Positions 63,458 through 64,000 of a stretch of DNA of 64,000 bases are shown one piece after another; positions within the stretch are counted from its first letter, which is position 1; the number at the start of each line of letters is the position of its first letter. The DNA lies in NCBI RefSeq assembly GCF_001648775.1, contig NZ_LVEJ01000008.1, positions 62,001 to 126,000 of the forward strand. The letters run 5' to 3'. Below the pieces are notes generated by a model that was not told the origin of the DNA, made no database searches, and worked only from the letters and a program-made list of their open reading frames with translations. Source of the stretch: Pseudomonas fluorescens (lineage in GTDB: Bacteria > Pseudomonadota > Gammaproteobacteria > Pseudomonadales > Pseudomonadaceae). The translations under genes were made by a program, and so were the position numbers.

Positions 63458-64000
63458 AGGAGGATTCAGTCCATTGACGGACGTAAAACGTGTATGAGCC
63501 CAGGATGGGCTCGACGTCTTCAGCGTCCGTTGTGGCTCATGACCGGCGCGTGTTGCCTGGTGTTCGTTCAACCATCCGGGGCCGGCGAACTGCCGCCGCC
63601 ACCCAGCGGCATGGAGGCCGTCAGTGATGCTCAGTTGTTTCTCGAACTGGTGGTCAACCAGATGAATACCGGGCGGGTAGTGGCGGTGCAACAACGTGGC
63701 GGACGCCTGTTCCTGCCCGTTACGGTGTTGCGTGAAACCGGGATGAAACTGCCTGAAAACGTGGCGGACGAAGTTGATCTCGACAGTCTGCCGGGGCTGC
63801 ACAGCGAGTACGACAGTGTCGGCCAGCGCTTGCTGCTGGACGTGCCGCCGGACTGGCTGCCGGAACAATTCATCGGCAATCGCCAGGCTTACCCGCGCAC
63901 CCCGGCGCTGAGCAGTTTCGGCGCGTTGCTCAACTACGATCTGTACCTGAATGACACCGACGATGCCGGCACCTACCTGGCAGCCTGGAACGAAGTGCGG
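63458..64000 (+). CDS. Outer membrane usher (CsuD-like), partial
   Basis: Frame continues past the window end. N-terminal usher domain is visible (ELPPPPSGMEAVSDAQLFLELVVNQMNTGRVVAVQQRGGRLFLPVTVLRETG), after a signal peptide in the start region. The ATG at 63494 gives a signal peptide MSPGWARRLQRPLWLM; however AGGAGG at 63458-63463 lies 9 bases before an in-frame ATT at 63473, so the true start may be earlier. Last gene seen of the pilus operon; the tip adhesin should follow. Confidence 0.85.

Overview
The window is a chromosomal segment of a fluorescent-group Pseudomonas, probably close to P. fluorescens or P. koreensis. This rests on the high GC content, the tig-clpP-clpX-lon-hupB-ppiD order, a divergent ampC/ampR pair, a gudP-gudD glucarate operon, a phnW-phnX phosphonate operon, and many intergenic REP palindromes with the core TGTGGGAGCGAG. 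Species assignment is inference. No prophage integrase, transposase, CRISPR array or rRNA was seen.

Layout. 0.1-4.8 kb: a TSUP permease, a GNAT acetyltransferase, a DUF4174-type secreted protein, a possible 17-codon micro-ORF between two hairpins, then ampC and its divergent activator ampR. 4.9-8.7 kb: D-glucarate catabolism (gudD, gudP, and a divergent FadR-type regulator with shared candidate operators). 8.8-19 kb: mostly housekeeping and accessory single genes, including an EamA exporter with a divergent LysR, trhP, an exported isochorismatase-like hydrolase, an AI-2E family permease, a shikimate-dehydrogenase-like enzyme, a cupin and a YceH protein. 19.2-26 kb: SstT, an MFS exporter, an NhaR-like regulator, a small lipoprotein with TerC, a C39-like lipoprotein that lacks its catalytic residues, and two tandem Asp/Pro-rich small proteins. 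25.9-37.6 kb: the conserved core (pbpG, folD, tRNA-Arg/His/Leu/His, tig, clpP, clpX, lon, hupB, a decayed tRNA, ppiD), which is a protein folding and quality-control block. 38-47.8 kb: an MFS exporter with a divergent LysR, a DUF2242 lipoprotein, a 28-codon acidic micro-ORF, an AraC regulator, a nitrilase-fold protein without the usual Cys/Lys, fadH, an ACC deaminase-family enzyme and cytochrome b561. 47.9-55.1 kb: 2-aminoethylphosphonate use (phnX, phnW, divergent LysR), followed by a second LysR, an OPA-type MFS transporter and a DAO-family flavoprotein. 55.1-60.1 kb: a short orphan VgrG, a YebC-family protein, a leucine-rich-repeat protein kinase and a second-type ZapE/AFG1 ATPase. 60.3 kb to the end: a Csu/CupE-type (archaic chaperone-usher) pilus operon with four spore-coat-U subunits, a chaperone and the start of the usher, which runs off the window.

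Repeats. REP sequences are found at 14 places, mostly as inverted pairs about 65-95 bp long lying just after genes. A second, longer element (three copies, about 160-210 bp) starts and ends with CCCTCACC-type arms and carries an inner CAGGTCGG motif. These repeats explain most intergenic sequence that is neither promoter nor terminator.

No large unknown gene system is visible. The most unusual items are the tRNA-Asp-like relic between hupB and ppiD, two catalytically degenerate enzyme-fold proteins, the micro-ORFs, the LRR-kinase, the short VgrG, and a possible ATT start codon for the pilus usher.
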